A stretch of DNA of 64,000 bases from Aralia elata (GCA_034770075.1 CM068383.1:35717094-35781093); one strand, 5' to 3'. Numbered from the stretch's first letter, positions 24,212-35,783 are shown. Notes: generated from the letters alone by a model not told the origin. Numbers and translations are program-made.

Positions 24212-24740
24212 TGATGAGTATGTTTCATACCTATTAATTGGATACCAATTGACTGCATTATTGTTTAAATCCTTGAGTTTTAGTTACTTTTCATGTGTTT
24301 TCGTGTTGGTGTGTAGGTAATTTTGCACTTGGAACCGAAGTTGATGGAAATTGAGTACTGAAGGAACCAAAGTCAGAAGTACTAAAGAGCTGCGTGACCG
24401 CGCCGATAATGTGAAGGAAAGCAGTGTGCGCGCGCTGGTTCCCAGATTGGGGCTATGCTAAAGGACTGTGCGAGCGCATCAGATTTGTGCTGGGACCTAG
24501 CGCGGCCGCGCTAGGTCGACAGTTGACCAGGAGCAGAAGTTTGACTTTGCAGTTTTGGATTAGAATTTGAGTTGTAATCAAACTTATTTCTTCCATTTGG
24601 TTTTGGACGATTAGTAGGCGCAGTAAATAGCTAGTTTTTAGGAGTTTTTATTTATCTACGAATTAAGAGACTCAATCTTAATTGGTAATCAATTGGAGAT
24701 CTTGCTACTTTTTGCTAACCCTAGTTTGGGAGAAAGAGAT
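24212..24740 (+). mobile_element. Athila 3' LTR, truncated
   Basis: Matches 18406-18930 base for base apart from scattered changes, then stops at 24740 after 'gggagaaagagatg'. Its GC cassette (24390-24520) contains a perfect 24-bp palindrome at 24494-24517 (half-site GACCTAGCGCGG) absent from the 5' LTR. Confidence 0.9.
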
Positions 24741-24759
24741 GAAAGGTCCACGTCGATAC

Positions 24760-25260
24760 TCAGACTGTGCTAGCCTCTGCAAGACGTGATGAAAGGTCTT
24801 GAATCTCAGCATCCTTCTGCTCTAAAGTGGCTTGACGTTCCGCAGCTTGTTCCACTAACTCCTCCTTTTCACTCTCTACATGAACCAGCTTCCACTCCAC
24901 GTCACCAAGACGTATGTCTAGCTCCTCAATCTCACTTTTCTTCTGCTCCAAAGCAGTCTGTCGCTCAGCCAGCTGCCCCTCTAACTCCTCCACTCTGTCC
25001 TGCAACTCTATGTTGCGATCATACACCTGCTCATACATCTGAACACCCAAAGTAGATAGTGGTATCTCTTCAGGGTCCTCCTCCTCCTCCTCCTTAGGAT
25101 CCTCCTCAGGGTCCTCCTCAGGATCAGTCTCAGGCTCATACTCGTGGCCTGTAACTGTAATCAATGGGGATGGCTCCCTCTGCACTAGCTGCTCACTGAC
25201 TACGTGAATATCTCGGGGCTCCTCCTCCCTGGTCTGGCTGGGCTCTCCTCTATCAGTCAT
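24760..25260 (-). CDS. Extra 5' ORF of Tekay element, acidic coiled-coil protein (3' cut)
   Basis: ATG at 25260 (MTDRGEPSQTREEEPRD) opens 166 codons. Residues 45-65 are a Glu/Asp/Pro tract with repeated DPEEDPEE-like units. From about residue 70 to the end is a strong coiled-coil pattern with heptads (DRVEELEGQLAERQTALEQ, then a second similar AERQATLEQKDAEIQDL unit). The C terminus is lost at the element junction. A homologous, more decayed ORF occupies the same place at 36018-36737, between primer site and gag. The ORF is still open here while diverged from the other copy, which argues for real coding history. No function is known; a structural or host-factor-binding role is only a guess. 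Confidence 0.75.
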   Translation of the reverse strand: MTDRGEPSQTREEEPRDIHVVSEQLVQREPSPLITVTGHEYEPETDPEEDPEEDPKEEEEEDPEEIPLSTLGVQMYEQVYDRNIELQDRVEELEGQLAERQTALEQKKSEIEELDIRLGDVEWKLVHVESEKEELVEQAAERQATLEQKDAEIQDLSSRLAEASTV

Positions 25261-25499
25261 CCTGACAACAAAATTTTTAAGTTTTAATTACTAATCGATA
25301 ATACTCTTGAGCACAAAAGTTTTCTTATCAAATAAGCACATAGCACATAATCGTTTTATTGTCTTTTATGAATTTCCGTAATTCATTCCTTAGAACTCGA
25401 TAAGAGTTTATCACCACTATATTCTCTATCTTCTAAAAGGCTACTACCCTAAGGTTTTCCCCACCTAAAGGTTCATAACCTACAGCTCTGATACTAACT
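25261..25499 (-). promoter_or_regulatory. Primer binding site and leader of the minus Tekay element
   Basis: Next to the LTR end, the minus strand at about 25498-25485 reads TTAGTATCAGAGC, one base off TGGTATCAGAGC over the core, the complement of the initiator tRNA-Met 3' end. The remaining 220 bp form the leader to the extra ORF, with no gene. Confidence 0.85.
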
Positions 25500-28259
25500 T
25501 GTGACACCCCCAAATCCAGGTACTTAATTCCCACAAATTTGGTGCTCACTATCTCATACATTCACATTTAACTACCCATAAATAAGAACAATTAAATAAA
25601 CTTAAAGAAACCATCTACCCAAAATGGGTTACATCACCAAACTGTTAAACAATCAAATCCCAGGTTATCTTAACCTTAATACATCAAATACGGAATAAAA
25701 CATAATTTAAATAAGTCTTATTACAATCAAACATCAAGTAAATAGCAGGTCTTTAGCTATTTATGCATCTTGCCTTTGCCTTTGCTCGTGGACGGCTCGT
25801 CCTGCTTTTCTGACTTAGCTGCAATGTTTTAGTGCAAGAGTGAGCAAACAATTGCTCACAAGTACGATAACAATAATATTTAAATGAAATGGATTTCAAC
25901 TGAGGAACAATAGTTTTCTGAATCTCAGTTAATAAATGATTAAAGTCAAAAAGCTCGTTTAAATGCTCGGTTCAAGGTAAAATAGATTTCAAGATTTAGA
26001 AATTATATCTGAGGGTCACAAGACCTCGAACTATGTCCTAGGTTAACAAGTATCTCTACCGTAACCTTTAACAGTCATATAGACTATGGACCAACATCTC
26101 GTACTCAGGGGGATCAGCCCTTTGTACAATGTATTGTGCACAAACATTTTAACGTTGTCGCGTAAGTAATCCCCTATATTAGGGTTGTTCATCTCAGTTT
26201 ATCGTCTGAATCTGTACCAAAAGGAACTTGGCTTGGAACAAATATAGAAAATATTCTAAGTCTTTGAAATCGCTCATCAACTAAGGACTAGCTGAATCAA
26301 TAAGGGTTTGCTAGTCTAATTCATCAATAGAGTTCGTTCAGTAGAAACTATACTCGAAATTTGAATAATAAACAATGATTGGAATAAATCTTAAGTACGT
26401 AACATGATAGTAACCTTGCTTGAATATCAATAAGCTAAGGTCCATAAGCTTGCTCAATATAAATAAACTTGTTTTGAATAAATTAACAAGTTAAAAGGAA
26501 GGAAAGAACAAACTTGCTCAACGTAAAAGTATTGAATTGAGATAAAGAACTTGCTCAATGATATTTAAACTCGCTTTAAATGAAATAACAGGTTTGAGAT
26601 AGGAAAACTTGCCTCAAGCGTAGATTACAAATTTAAGTAATTCACGATTCTTAAACAACCTAAACATTTAATTGTAAAATGGTAATATAATTAGTCACAA
26701 GATTAAAAGCATTCTAAGCTTGCTCTTTTATCATAACATCTCATTTAGCATACCATAGTCAACAAGTACTAGTTAGCAACCATCTTGGAAATTCTTTAGT
26801 CATTTAATACATTAATATAAGTTTAATTATGCATCATAACTTCCAAGAAAAGAAAACAAAATAATAATAATAATAATTTTTTTTTACAGCAGCGATTCTC
26901 GCCGGGGCGCGAAAAAACTTAACAAAATCGTCGTCGGGGCGAAGAATCTAATGAAATTTTGCCGCCGGGGCGATAATCCTAGTTCATTTCTACCGCTGGG
27001 GCGGTAGATGCGACTGACACCTTCTACAGGTCGCGAACCAGTGAAAACTTAGGCCAAATATTCATGTTCTAACTATTTTAATAAAATCAACCACTGTAAA
27101 CTCATCTTTCAATCATTTAAATCCATTCAAATTACATTCTTTTCATTTTTCATTGTATTAACACAATCAAAAGTCAATTTACCAATTAATAATCTAATTG
27201 AACATCAATTATCATATATATATGCCATACATGAAATAAGACTCTATAAAAACAAAGACTTCATTCTAAATCATGTTTTCATGAATTAACACCTCTAAAT
27301 TGATTATTAATCAACATATAATCATCTAACACATGATTACTACCAATTACAACAACTATAATCAAATAATTCATATATTCTAGCAATTGAATTCACATAC
27401 AGTAACTAAAATTATATACAGTAGAATAAAACCAGGAGGAAAAAAGAATTATACCCTCAATTGATGTAAGAAAATTTGATTAAACTTCCTTGCTTGAATT
27501 CTTACTCCAATCACCAAGCTTCTCACACAATTTGTCTCTTTTCTCTCAACTCCCAAATTCACAGAGTTCTTTTCTTTCTCTCAAGCTCTGTGTTTCTTCT
27601 TCTTTGTTTTTCTTTCTTTCTTTTTTAACTGACGTTCTTTTAAAAATAAAACTGATGAAATAAAAATAAAATAAAAACTGATACTTAATATAATAATAAC
27701 GTATGATATAATATCTATCAGTTAAAAAAATTCAAAAGCCTCTAAGGCTTGTTTGGCAAATACTAAATAAAATAATCCATTATTCTAACTAAAAGTCATA
27801 AGACCTTGTTTGGTAAAACACAAATTAAATAACCCATTATTTCCAAACAAAGATCATAGGGCCTTGTTTGGTAAAACTGAATTAAACACTTTCTCATTTA
27901 TTTTAATAAATCATCATAACATATAGTTTAAAATATCACACTTCTAATTTAATTGAACTTATTATTAAATAAATTTAATTAAACCTTACAAACTTAAATA
28001 ATAAATTTATTTAACCAATAACAATAATACCAAATGAATTACATTATTCAAATAAATCTTTTCATCATCTAATTTAATTATTAAATTAAATTAGAATAAA
28101 CATAAGAAATCACATTCAAATAACGTTTAACATTAGTAAACTCAACATATACTCATTCCACAAAACTTAATAAATTATTTATTCAGCTCAATAAATTATT
28201 AAAAATATTTATATAATGCAATAAATATTTTTATTCAATCACAAAATTGCATTCGTTAC
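25500..28259 (-). mobile_element. Complete Tekay-type LTR, minus orientation
   Basis: Plus-strand ends are TGTGACACCCCCAAATCC at 25500 and ...TTGCATTCGTTACA at 28259, so on the minus strand it runs TGTAACGAATGC to TGTCACA; length 2760 bp. In minus order it has a U3-like AT-rich part, GA-rich leader (27530-27610), GC hairpin cassette (26888-27020), 'gaggcaagttttcc' (about 26610), the conserved block (26000-26260) and the 'gtgagcaattgtttgctcac' hairpin (25838). No credible ORF. Confidence 0.92.
26888..27040. repeat. GC-rich hairpin cassette in LTR
   Basis: Four modules 30-40 bp apart with core CGCCGGGGCG or close variants. The clearest is TCTACCGC-TGGG-GCGGTAGA with 8-bp perfect arms. The flanking 'ggtcgcgaacc' (27029) matches the TTCGCGAA mark in sister LTRs. 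Confidence 0.82.
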
Positions 28260-28383
28260 AAAAAATATTTTCTTTGAAAATAATGCGGGAAACGCTTCTT
28301 CGTTCTTTTCGAATTTTCACATTCCCGAATAACGTTTATATGGAGTATAAGAGCGTATTTACTATTCAAAAATACGAGAGGAG

Positions 28384-28975
28384 AAACTTTCCATAAATGG
28401 AAAGTTTGAGAATTCTCTATAAAAGGAAAGTTGTGGTGTATAGACGTCCACCAATAAGAAGAGGTTAGGGACCTTCCATAAATAAAAAGTGTAGGATGAA
28501 GGGTAGGATGGTAATGATCCAAGCCTAGATGAGTAATTAATTAGGTTAATTAATGAGAAATAAGATAAAACTATGTTATGAATTAACATAGCTTGAATGT
28601 TGGCCTTGATTGGCAAACGAGAAGGGTGATCATCATTAGGTAATTAACTAGTGTGATTAATGTAGGGAATTTGAATAAGAGGATTAATTATGGTAGCCCA
28701 ATATGGGATTGCCTATATGTGAAGTGGGTAATTTAAATATAAGCCCAAATGTATGATAATTGATAGTCCAAGAGGGATTTATTATAAGCCCAAGCTATGA
28801 GTAAGGATTTAATGTGTTAGGATTTTATGAGTAACCCAACAAATTAGCCAAAGGATGAGTAAACTAGGTTGACCATATTTTAACCAACCTTGAGTTAAAG
28901 AAGCCCAAAGAAATGGAAGGGTAGAAACTTTCCATAAATGGAAAGTTTGGAAACTTTCCATAAATGAAAGGTTTA
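28384..28975. repeat. Dispersed hairpins AAACTTTCCAT-AA-ATGGAAAGTTT
   Basis: Perfect 11-bp arms at 28384-28407 and 28925-28948, with a slightly decayed copy at 28951-28974 and half copies near 28412 and 28470. Spacing is irregular. Confidence 0.8.
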
Positions 28976-31640
28976 GATAACAAAGAGAGAGAAGAGTATG
29001 TATTGGTGTATTTATATATATATATATGCATTAGTATATTTATACATATATATAATTGTGCAAGTATTCTTATTAAAAGAAAAGGAAAAAAAATTAATTA
29101 AAACAAGTGGGTAGACTTTTGCTTTTGTTTTATCCAAAGTTGCATTGGTAGGAGCAAAAAGGGAATGAAAGTGACAAGTTGGTGATGCGTGTAAGTAGTG
29201 TAAGAGAGCTATGATGGGCTAGGTTGGTAGCTTGTGTTGGAGAAATGAAAGGTTGTAGAGAATTAACCAATGTAAGGTTAATTGAATAATCCTAGTTGGT
29301 AAACAAGAGAGGGCATTGAACAAACATTGGTTAAATGCTAGATGAATGCATGTGATGATGAGAATTAACCATAGATGGTTTAATTGAGTATCCCTAGGTA
29401 GTAACTAAGTTAAAGCTTTAACCATGCATTGGTTAGTTGCTAGCAAAATGTGTATATAAATATATAATTGTATGTATACATGATAGATGAGACTTAACTA
29501 AGGTGGAGTTAGTGAATTCACTCTAGGTTAATTCTTATAAGGGAATAATTGATCAACATGGAATTAGTAAGTAACCATGGGATTACATGTTTGTAGAGAA
29601 TTAACCATACCTTGGTTAATTGTTGGGAGAAGGAGAATAAGTTGATAACTAACTAAGGTTGATTGAATTCTGACCTTGAGGTAAATGTTAGAAAGTTAAC
29701 TACAACTAAGTTAAATGGTGGAGGGATTAGATAGATACACATATGTGTATGTAATATTATTGCAAGTATACTTATATATAAATTAAATGAATAATAAAAA
29801 CAAAAGTGTGGAGAAATGGAGCATGGGGAAACCACCCATTTTGGGCCAAGAGAGGGCTATAGCTAGCCTCTCACCTCTTACAAAGTAGCCCCAAATGTCT
29901 TGTCCCATCTACTTTAATTAATGCCTTGTCCCCTAGTTTATTTAACCACCTTTGGTTACCTAGCTTTGGTTAAGTGGTGGGAGAAAAGAATAGATATACA
30001 TTATGTATGTAATGTTATTGCAAGCATAATTGCAAGAGAGAGAAGCTTGGTTGATTAACCAATGCTTGGCAATTTCATTTCATTCATTTTCACTTCTTTT
30101 CTTTAAGCTAAATAGCTAGAAAAATAAAGAGAGAAGAAAAGGGAGAAGGCTACCAATAATGGAGAAAAAGGAGGAAGAAGAAAGCTTAGGAAGAAACCAT
30201 GGAAGAAGATCCATGGAAGGAAAGAAAGAAAAAATGAAGAACGCAAGGTATAACTCAAAACTTACCCACTTTATTGTGATTTAACTTAGATTTAGTGTTG
30301 GGTTGTTGTGATTGAACTAGATAATGATAGATCTACATGATTTATAATGATTCATGGTTGGATCTAGAGGTTTGATGGGTTATTAAACTTAGATTTGAGA
30401 AATAATTTCTTAAAACTCTAAAACCGTCACTTTCCTCTTTGATCCTTAGATCCGCATAGTGGGTATTGATGAAAAATTGTATAGATTTAATATGTTGTAA
30501 TATTATGAGTTATGAATTCATAGAACTTGAAATCATTTTATTTGGTTGTGTAAAACTCAAAATATGAAAATCGAAAGGAGAGAAGCGAAGGTTATTTTTC
30601 TCAAATTAAATGATCTAGTGAGCTGCTGCCCAAAAATAAAAAATTCAGGACTAGCTATATTTCTCTAAAAATTCTGGACTTTTGGTATGCTATAGTCATT
30701 GAATAAGCTTTCCATAGACTCTGGAACGGACTAATTCCGACTTCGGAGCAAAGAGTTATGACCAATCTAGTTTATCATGCAAAACTGTCCAACGAATTTT
30801 GGTCAGCCCCTTACGTGCGATTCCTGTATTGATATGTTGGGAATTGGAAATATTTCAGTAGGACAAAGTTGGATATACGGAAGTTAGTTTCGCGTGGCCA
30901 CTGGAATCACCCAAAAATTGTAAATAACGAAGAAGTTATGACTGTTTAAGCGAGCTAGGGTCTGTCAGCCAGTTTTCTCGCGAAACAGTTTTAATTTAGT
31001 CATTCCTTGAGAGGTGCAGCCTCGTGTGTTTGGAATTTGAAGAAACTTAAAACTGTAAAGTTGTAGATATTGAAGTTTTCTAGCTGGTCGCCTGAGACTG
31101 AGCCATTTTATGGAACGGATCATGTTAGAAATAAATTATTTATTAAAGCTGTCTAGAAAATGAAATTTTTCTAGACTAGTTGATGAAATTTCAGAATCTG
31201 TTTTAAATGGTTAAGGGTCTGACTTTAAGGCCTAGATGAGGTTGTAGTACACTGAGTAAGGTTTAATTTAATATAAGAAGGAACAAAAAGAGTCATGTAA
31301 CGAAGGAGTTGCGTTAAAAACGAAAACAACGTTTTGTTAAAGAAATTGTGAAAATGGATTTTATAATTTTATTTGAAGTAAAATTTTGGAAAATGATATA
31401 TGTTATCATGTGATGACATACATTTACATGTTGGGGATCATAGTGAATCCGGTGTATAAGGATGGATAAATATTGATGTTATGTGCTTATATGTAGTTCA
31501 TAACATGTAAATTGTTAATGAATGCATGCAACATGCTCGATAAAATGCCTAGGAGAAATTGTATATCTAAACATTGAGACTTAAAAGTATCTAAGTAATG
31601 ATATTAAGTGCTTGGAGTAATATATAATTGAAGAGTATTT

Positions 31641-32180
31641 TAAGTATATTAATATTATTTAATTATAATATTAATATATAAGTGAGGATTATTTTAAGTA
31701 TATTAATATTATTTAATTATAATATTAATATATAAATGATGATCATTTTAAGTATATTAATATTATTTAATTATAATATTAATATATAAGTGAGGATTAT
31801 TTTAAGTATATTAATATTATTTAATTATAATATTAATATATAAGTGAGGATTATTTTAAGTATATTAATATTATTTAATTATAATATTAATATATAAGTG
31901 ATGATTATTTTAAGTATATTAATATTATTTAATTATAATATTAATATATAAGTGAGGATCATTTTAAGTATATTAATATTATTTAATTATAATATTAATA
32001 TATAAGTGGAGGATTGTTTTAAGTATATTAATATTATTTAATTATAATATTAATATATAAGTGAGGATTATTTTAAGTATATTAATATTATTTAATTATA
32101 ATATTAATATGTTAGTGATGATTATTTTAACTGTATTAATATTATATAATTATAATATTAATATACAAATAAGGAGTATT
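31641..32180. repeat. 54-bp AT-rich palindromic tandem array
   Basis: About ten units start at 31641, 31695, 31749, 31803, 31857, 31911, 31965, 32020, 32074 and 32128. Each unit contains arms TATTAATATTAT and ATAATATTAATA around a short AT loop, followed by 'taagtgaggattatttt'. The units are nearly identical except the last two. The whole array is able to extrude cruciforms. Confidence 0.93.
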
Positions 32181-32877
32181 ATGGTTATATTAATAATATT
32201 TAAGCATAACATTTAACGTGCTTAATTGATGAATATTATTTCATTAAATTAGGTTGTCAATCGAAGGAAGAAAACAAAATATTCGATGCGAATAATATAC
32301 GCGATGATCTACAGACTGAGGCAAGTTTTTCGGAACTTGCTCTTATGTGTAAAATGTTATTATATGTTATTGCGATGTTATATTATAACATAATGTGCTA
32401 TGAACCATTCAATTTGAACTTTATATTTTGCAATGAAAAACACGATGATATGTGATTTACGTGTTAATATGCTTACATGTATAATTGTCATACATGGAAA
32501 TATTGTAAAACATGCATGATACATGATTTATGTGTTATGTGTAACTGTTAAACTTGCGAGCAACATTGTTGCTCACCCACGCCATAAACAGATTTTTGCA
32601 GCTAGCGAAAAAGGACCTGGATGGTCAGAAGAAGATGACTGCAGGAAAGACATTTAAACAAGAAAGTGATGTCTATGTTGCGATATTATATTATTTTAAT
32701 ATCGTACTATTATTTACAAGCTGATGTATTGTATACTCTGATTTAGAATGATGTGTACGATTAAGATGTATTGTAATATTATAGAGATTACATTTATGTT
32801 GTAAGAATTGTATTGTTTATGTAATATCGTGACGAACCAAACCCGGGTTCAAGGTGACCCGGATTTGGGATTGTTAC

Positions 32878-33008
32878 GTATGCTAGGAACATTCTGATGA
32901 CTTCCAATCTTGCAACAAGTGTGAAGGTCTCGTCATAGTCGATTCATTCCTCCTGAGAATAGCCTTTCGCCACCAGCCTTACCTTGTTCCTTATGATTAC
33001 ACCCGCTT
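32878..33008 (-). pseudogene. Small Ty1/copia RT fragment
   Basis: On the minus strand from 33008: KAGVIIRNK, then RLVAKGYSQEE, a stop, DYDETF and EVIRMFLA, a recognisable copia RT segment of about 43 codons. It overlaps in protein position with the fragment at 4900-5172 but differs in sequence, so it is another copia element. It is squeezed between two LTR ends (32877 and 33009). Confidence 0.85.
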
Positions 33009-35780
33009 TGTAACGAATGTAATTTTTATGAATAAATAAAATATTTATTGAGTTAAATAAATATTTTTGTTAATTTATTTATTGAGTAAAAACAAATAAT
33101 TGATAAAGTTATTGTGGAGTAATTCATTTAAGTGTAATTATGTTAATTGTTATTTGAATGTAATTTGATGTGTCTATTCTAATTTAATTTATAATTAAAT
33201 TAGATGATAAAATAATTTATTTGAATAAATGATTGATTTATTTGAATAAAGGATTTGTTTGAATAAAAAAATTTATTTGGTAATAGTATTTTTGGTCAAA
33301 TAAAAATTATAATTAAATTAGTAAGATTTAATTGAATTTATTTAATAATAGGTTTAATTAAATTGATAGTGCGACAATTAAGTTATATAGTGTAATGGGT
33401 TATTAAAATAAATGAAAAAAGGTTTTATTTTAGCTAAACCAAACAAAGTCTTGTGACCCTTGGTCGGTAAAAATAGTTTATTTTGTTTTGGTCCAACCAA
33501 ACAAGGCCTTAAGGCTTTTGAAATTCCATTTTTCTTTATTGGGTTTACCAAACATGGTCTAACCCTTTGTCTTTGAACTGGTTAATTAAAAACATGTACG
33601 TTCATCAGTTTTTGTTTTAATAAAAATTGAGAAGAAAGAACAGAGTGAAAGAACAGAGCTTTGAGAGTTTAGAGAAAATTGAGAGTTTGAAAGTTTTGTG
33701 AATTGAGAAGGAGAATGAAGAGGATTACTAAAGCTAAGGAATCATATTTGTTTAGCTTGAAGGTATAATTTCTTTTAAATTTTGTTAGAAGTTTTTCACT
33801 ATATATGATTTTTACTTCCCTGTATGTGAATTCATTTGCTATATGCATGAATTACTTGGTTGTAATTGATAGTAAGCATGTATTAGTGATTATATGATGT
33901 TTATAAACCAATTTGTAGGAATTAATCCATGAAAACATGCTTTAAAATAGAGTTTTTGATTTTACAGAGTTTCACTTTCATGTATGGCTTATATGTATGA
34001 AAATTGATGTTCAATTTGATTATTAATCGGTAAATGGACTTTTGATTTTGATAACATGATGAAAAAACGAAAAGAATGTAAGTGGAATGGATTAAAATAG
34101 TTTAGAGATGAATTCACAATGTTTAATTTCATTAAAAAGGCCAAAACATGAATATTTTGTTTAAACAGTTAATGTTTGGTCTTTAATTAGTTGATTATGT
34201 GTTTTGTAGTGATTAGAAATGTTAGAAACATGTTGGGTAATTGTTTTACATCATGTTTGACGTCTGAGTATGCTTAATTTGTGAGTCGGATGGTAGAATT
34301 TAGGAAATTTTGGTCTGGAATTGCACTGGTTCGCGTTTTGCAGAAGCTGTCAGTCGAGTCCACCGCCTTGGCGGTGGAAATGTACTGGAAGTAGCGCCCC
34401 GACGGTAGAAATGAACTACCTTCCTCACCTCGGCGATAGCCTTGCCCTGGCGCTGGTTTGTGAAGAAATCCACCGCCCCGGCGGTGGAACAAAAAAAAAA
34501 AATTCTTTCTTTGTGATTATATTATATGGCCATGTGTATGTTTAAGGCTTAGACTAAGATATTAAGTGATTAATGAGATACCACGATGGTTGATAAGCAA
34601 ATACTTATTGAATATCAAATGACAATTGAGATATTAAAATTGGATAAGAACGAATCCTAAAGTGCTTATAAATACTATGTATAGGTTGATTAAGGAACGT
34701 GAGTTTTAATCTGTAATCTACGCACAAGGCAAGTTTTCTACCCTTAATCTTTTTATTCCGTTGAAAGCAAGTTTCTTACTTTCCTTTCATTGAGCAAGTT
34801 TATTAACCTTAGCTTATCATTATTCAAGCAAGGTTGATACAATGACAAATTCTTATGTTATATTCTAGTCATTTATTATCTAGTAATGAATCCTTATTCA
34901 AACTTCAAACATAAATCTTGTTGTACGATTCTATTGTTGAATCAACTACTTTAATGACTAGCAAACCCTTATTGATTCAGCTAGTCCATAGTTGATGAGC
35001 GTTCCAAAGATTTAGAATATCTTGAAGTTATTCCAAACCAAGTTTCTTTTGGTAGGGAATCTGAAGTTAAACTGAGATGAACAACCCTAATATAGGGGAT
35101 TAAACTATGCAGTAGCGTTGAAATGTTTGTGCACAATACATTGTACGAAGGGCTTATCCCCCGGAGTACGAGATGGATAGTCCATAGTCTATAAGACTGT
35201 TAAAGGTTACAGTAGTGATACTTGTTAACCTAGGATATAGTTCGAGGTCTTATGACCCTTAGATATACTTTTGATTTTGAAATCTATATTCGATTCTTAA
35301 GCCGAGCTTTCTTTTGAGTTTTCATTCCTCTGATTTTTATTGATTGATTTGAGGAAAACTATTATACCTCAGTTGAAAATCTACTCCATTGATTATTTAA
35401 TTGTCATTGTTATTATACTTGTGGGCAATTGTATGCTTACCCTTGCATAAAACATTGCAGCTAAACCTGTAAAGTCGAATGAGCCGTCCACTAGCAAGGC
35501 AAGGGCAAGATGAGCAAATGAAGATGTTTATTGTATTTGATTTAGTTCTTTGTAATAAGACTTCGTTATTATTTAAGTTTTATTCCGCAAATGATATAAT
35601 AAAGGTTAGATAACCTGCGATTTATTTAATTAAGAGATTTGAGATGTAAACCCTTTTGTGAGAAGATATTTCATTCAGCTTAATTTAATTGTCCTTTATT
35701 ATGGGTAGTTAGTTATGAATGATTGATATAGTGAACACCAAATCAGTGGGAATTAAGTACCCGGATTTGGGAGTGTCACA
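33009..35780 (+). mobile_element. Tekay 5' LTR
   Basis: TGTAACGAATG at 33009 to GAGTGTCACA at 35780, 2772 bp. Marks in order: GA-rich leader (33640-33720), GC hairpin cassette (34345-34492), 'aaggcaagttttctaccctt' (34725), conserved block (35055-35280), 'ttgcataaaacattgcagct' (35444). The three-base spacer to the primer site is typical. Confidence 0.95.
34345..34492. repeat. GC-rich hairpin cassette in LTR
   Basis: Modules CCACCGCCTTGGCGGTGG (34360-34377 region) and CCACCGCCCCGGCGGTGG (near 34470-34488) have perfect 8-bp arms. Between them are decayed modules around AGCGCCCCGACGG and CACCTCGGCGA. The cassette follows 'actggttcgcg' (34325). Confidence 0.88.
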
Positions 35781-35783
35781 GGT

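Larger units (their letters stand above)
18406..24740 (+). mobile_element. Athila-type retrotransposon, internally deleted and 3' truncated
   Basis: Order: LTR (18406-19739), Asp-tRNA-type primer site, gag and protease remnants, a jump to post-pol sequence with the block 'gggaggcaaccc' (21068), a broken downstream ORF (21908-23019), polypurine tract, and the start of the 3' LTR (24212). RT, RNase H and integrase are absent, so the element was non-autonomous. The 3' LTR is lost after 24740, where Tekay sequence begins, so target-site duplications cannot be checked. Athila assignment rests on the primer site, the CX2CX3HX4C knuckle, the AAGTTTGGGGGT polypurine tract and the downstream ORF type. 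Confidence 0.88.
24741..28259 (-). mobile_element. 5' part of a minus-strand Tekay-type chromovirus
   Basis: Read from 28259 downward: complete 5' LTR, initiator-Met-type primer site, a leader, and an extra coiled-coil ORF that is cut at about 24741 by the junction with the Athila 3' LTR. Gag and pol are missing. The same order with gag following is seen in plus orientation at 33009-39694. Confidence 0.88.
28260..32877 (+). mobile_element. Long non-coding LTR-like block, plus orientation
   Basis: No credible ORF in 4.6 kb. The order of marks parallels other LTRs here: AT-rich part with hairpins, GA-rich leader (30120-30250), 'gaggcaagttttt' (32319), 'gagcaacattgttgctcac' hairpin (32558), and a terminal 'gacccggatttgggattgttac' (32856) like ...CCGGATTTGGGAGTGTCACA at 35761. 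It ends against copia debris. At 29240-29720 and 29930-29990 are loose repeats of TTAACC...GGTTAA hairpins, and at 30450-31250 ordinary unique-looking sequence with nothing recognised. The left edge is set by the neighbouring element, so this may be a truncated LTR. Confidence 0.55.
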
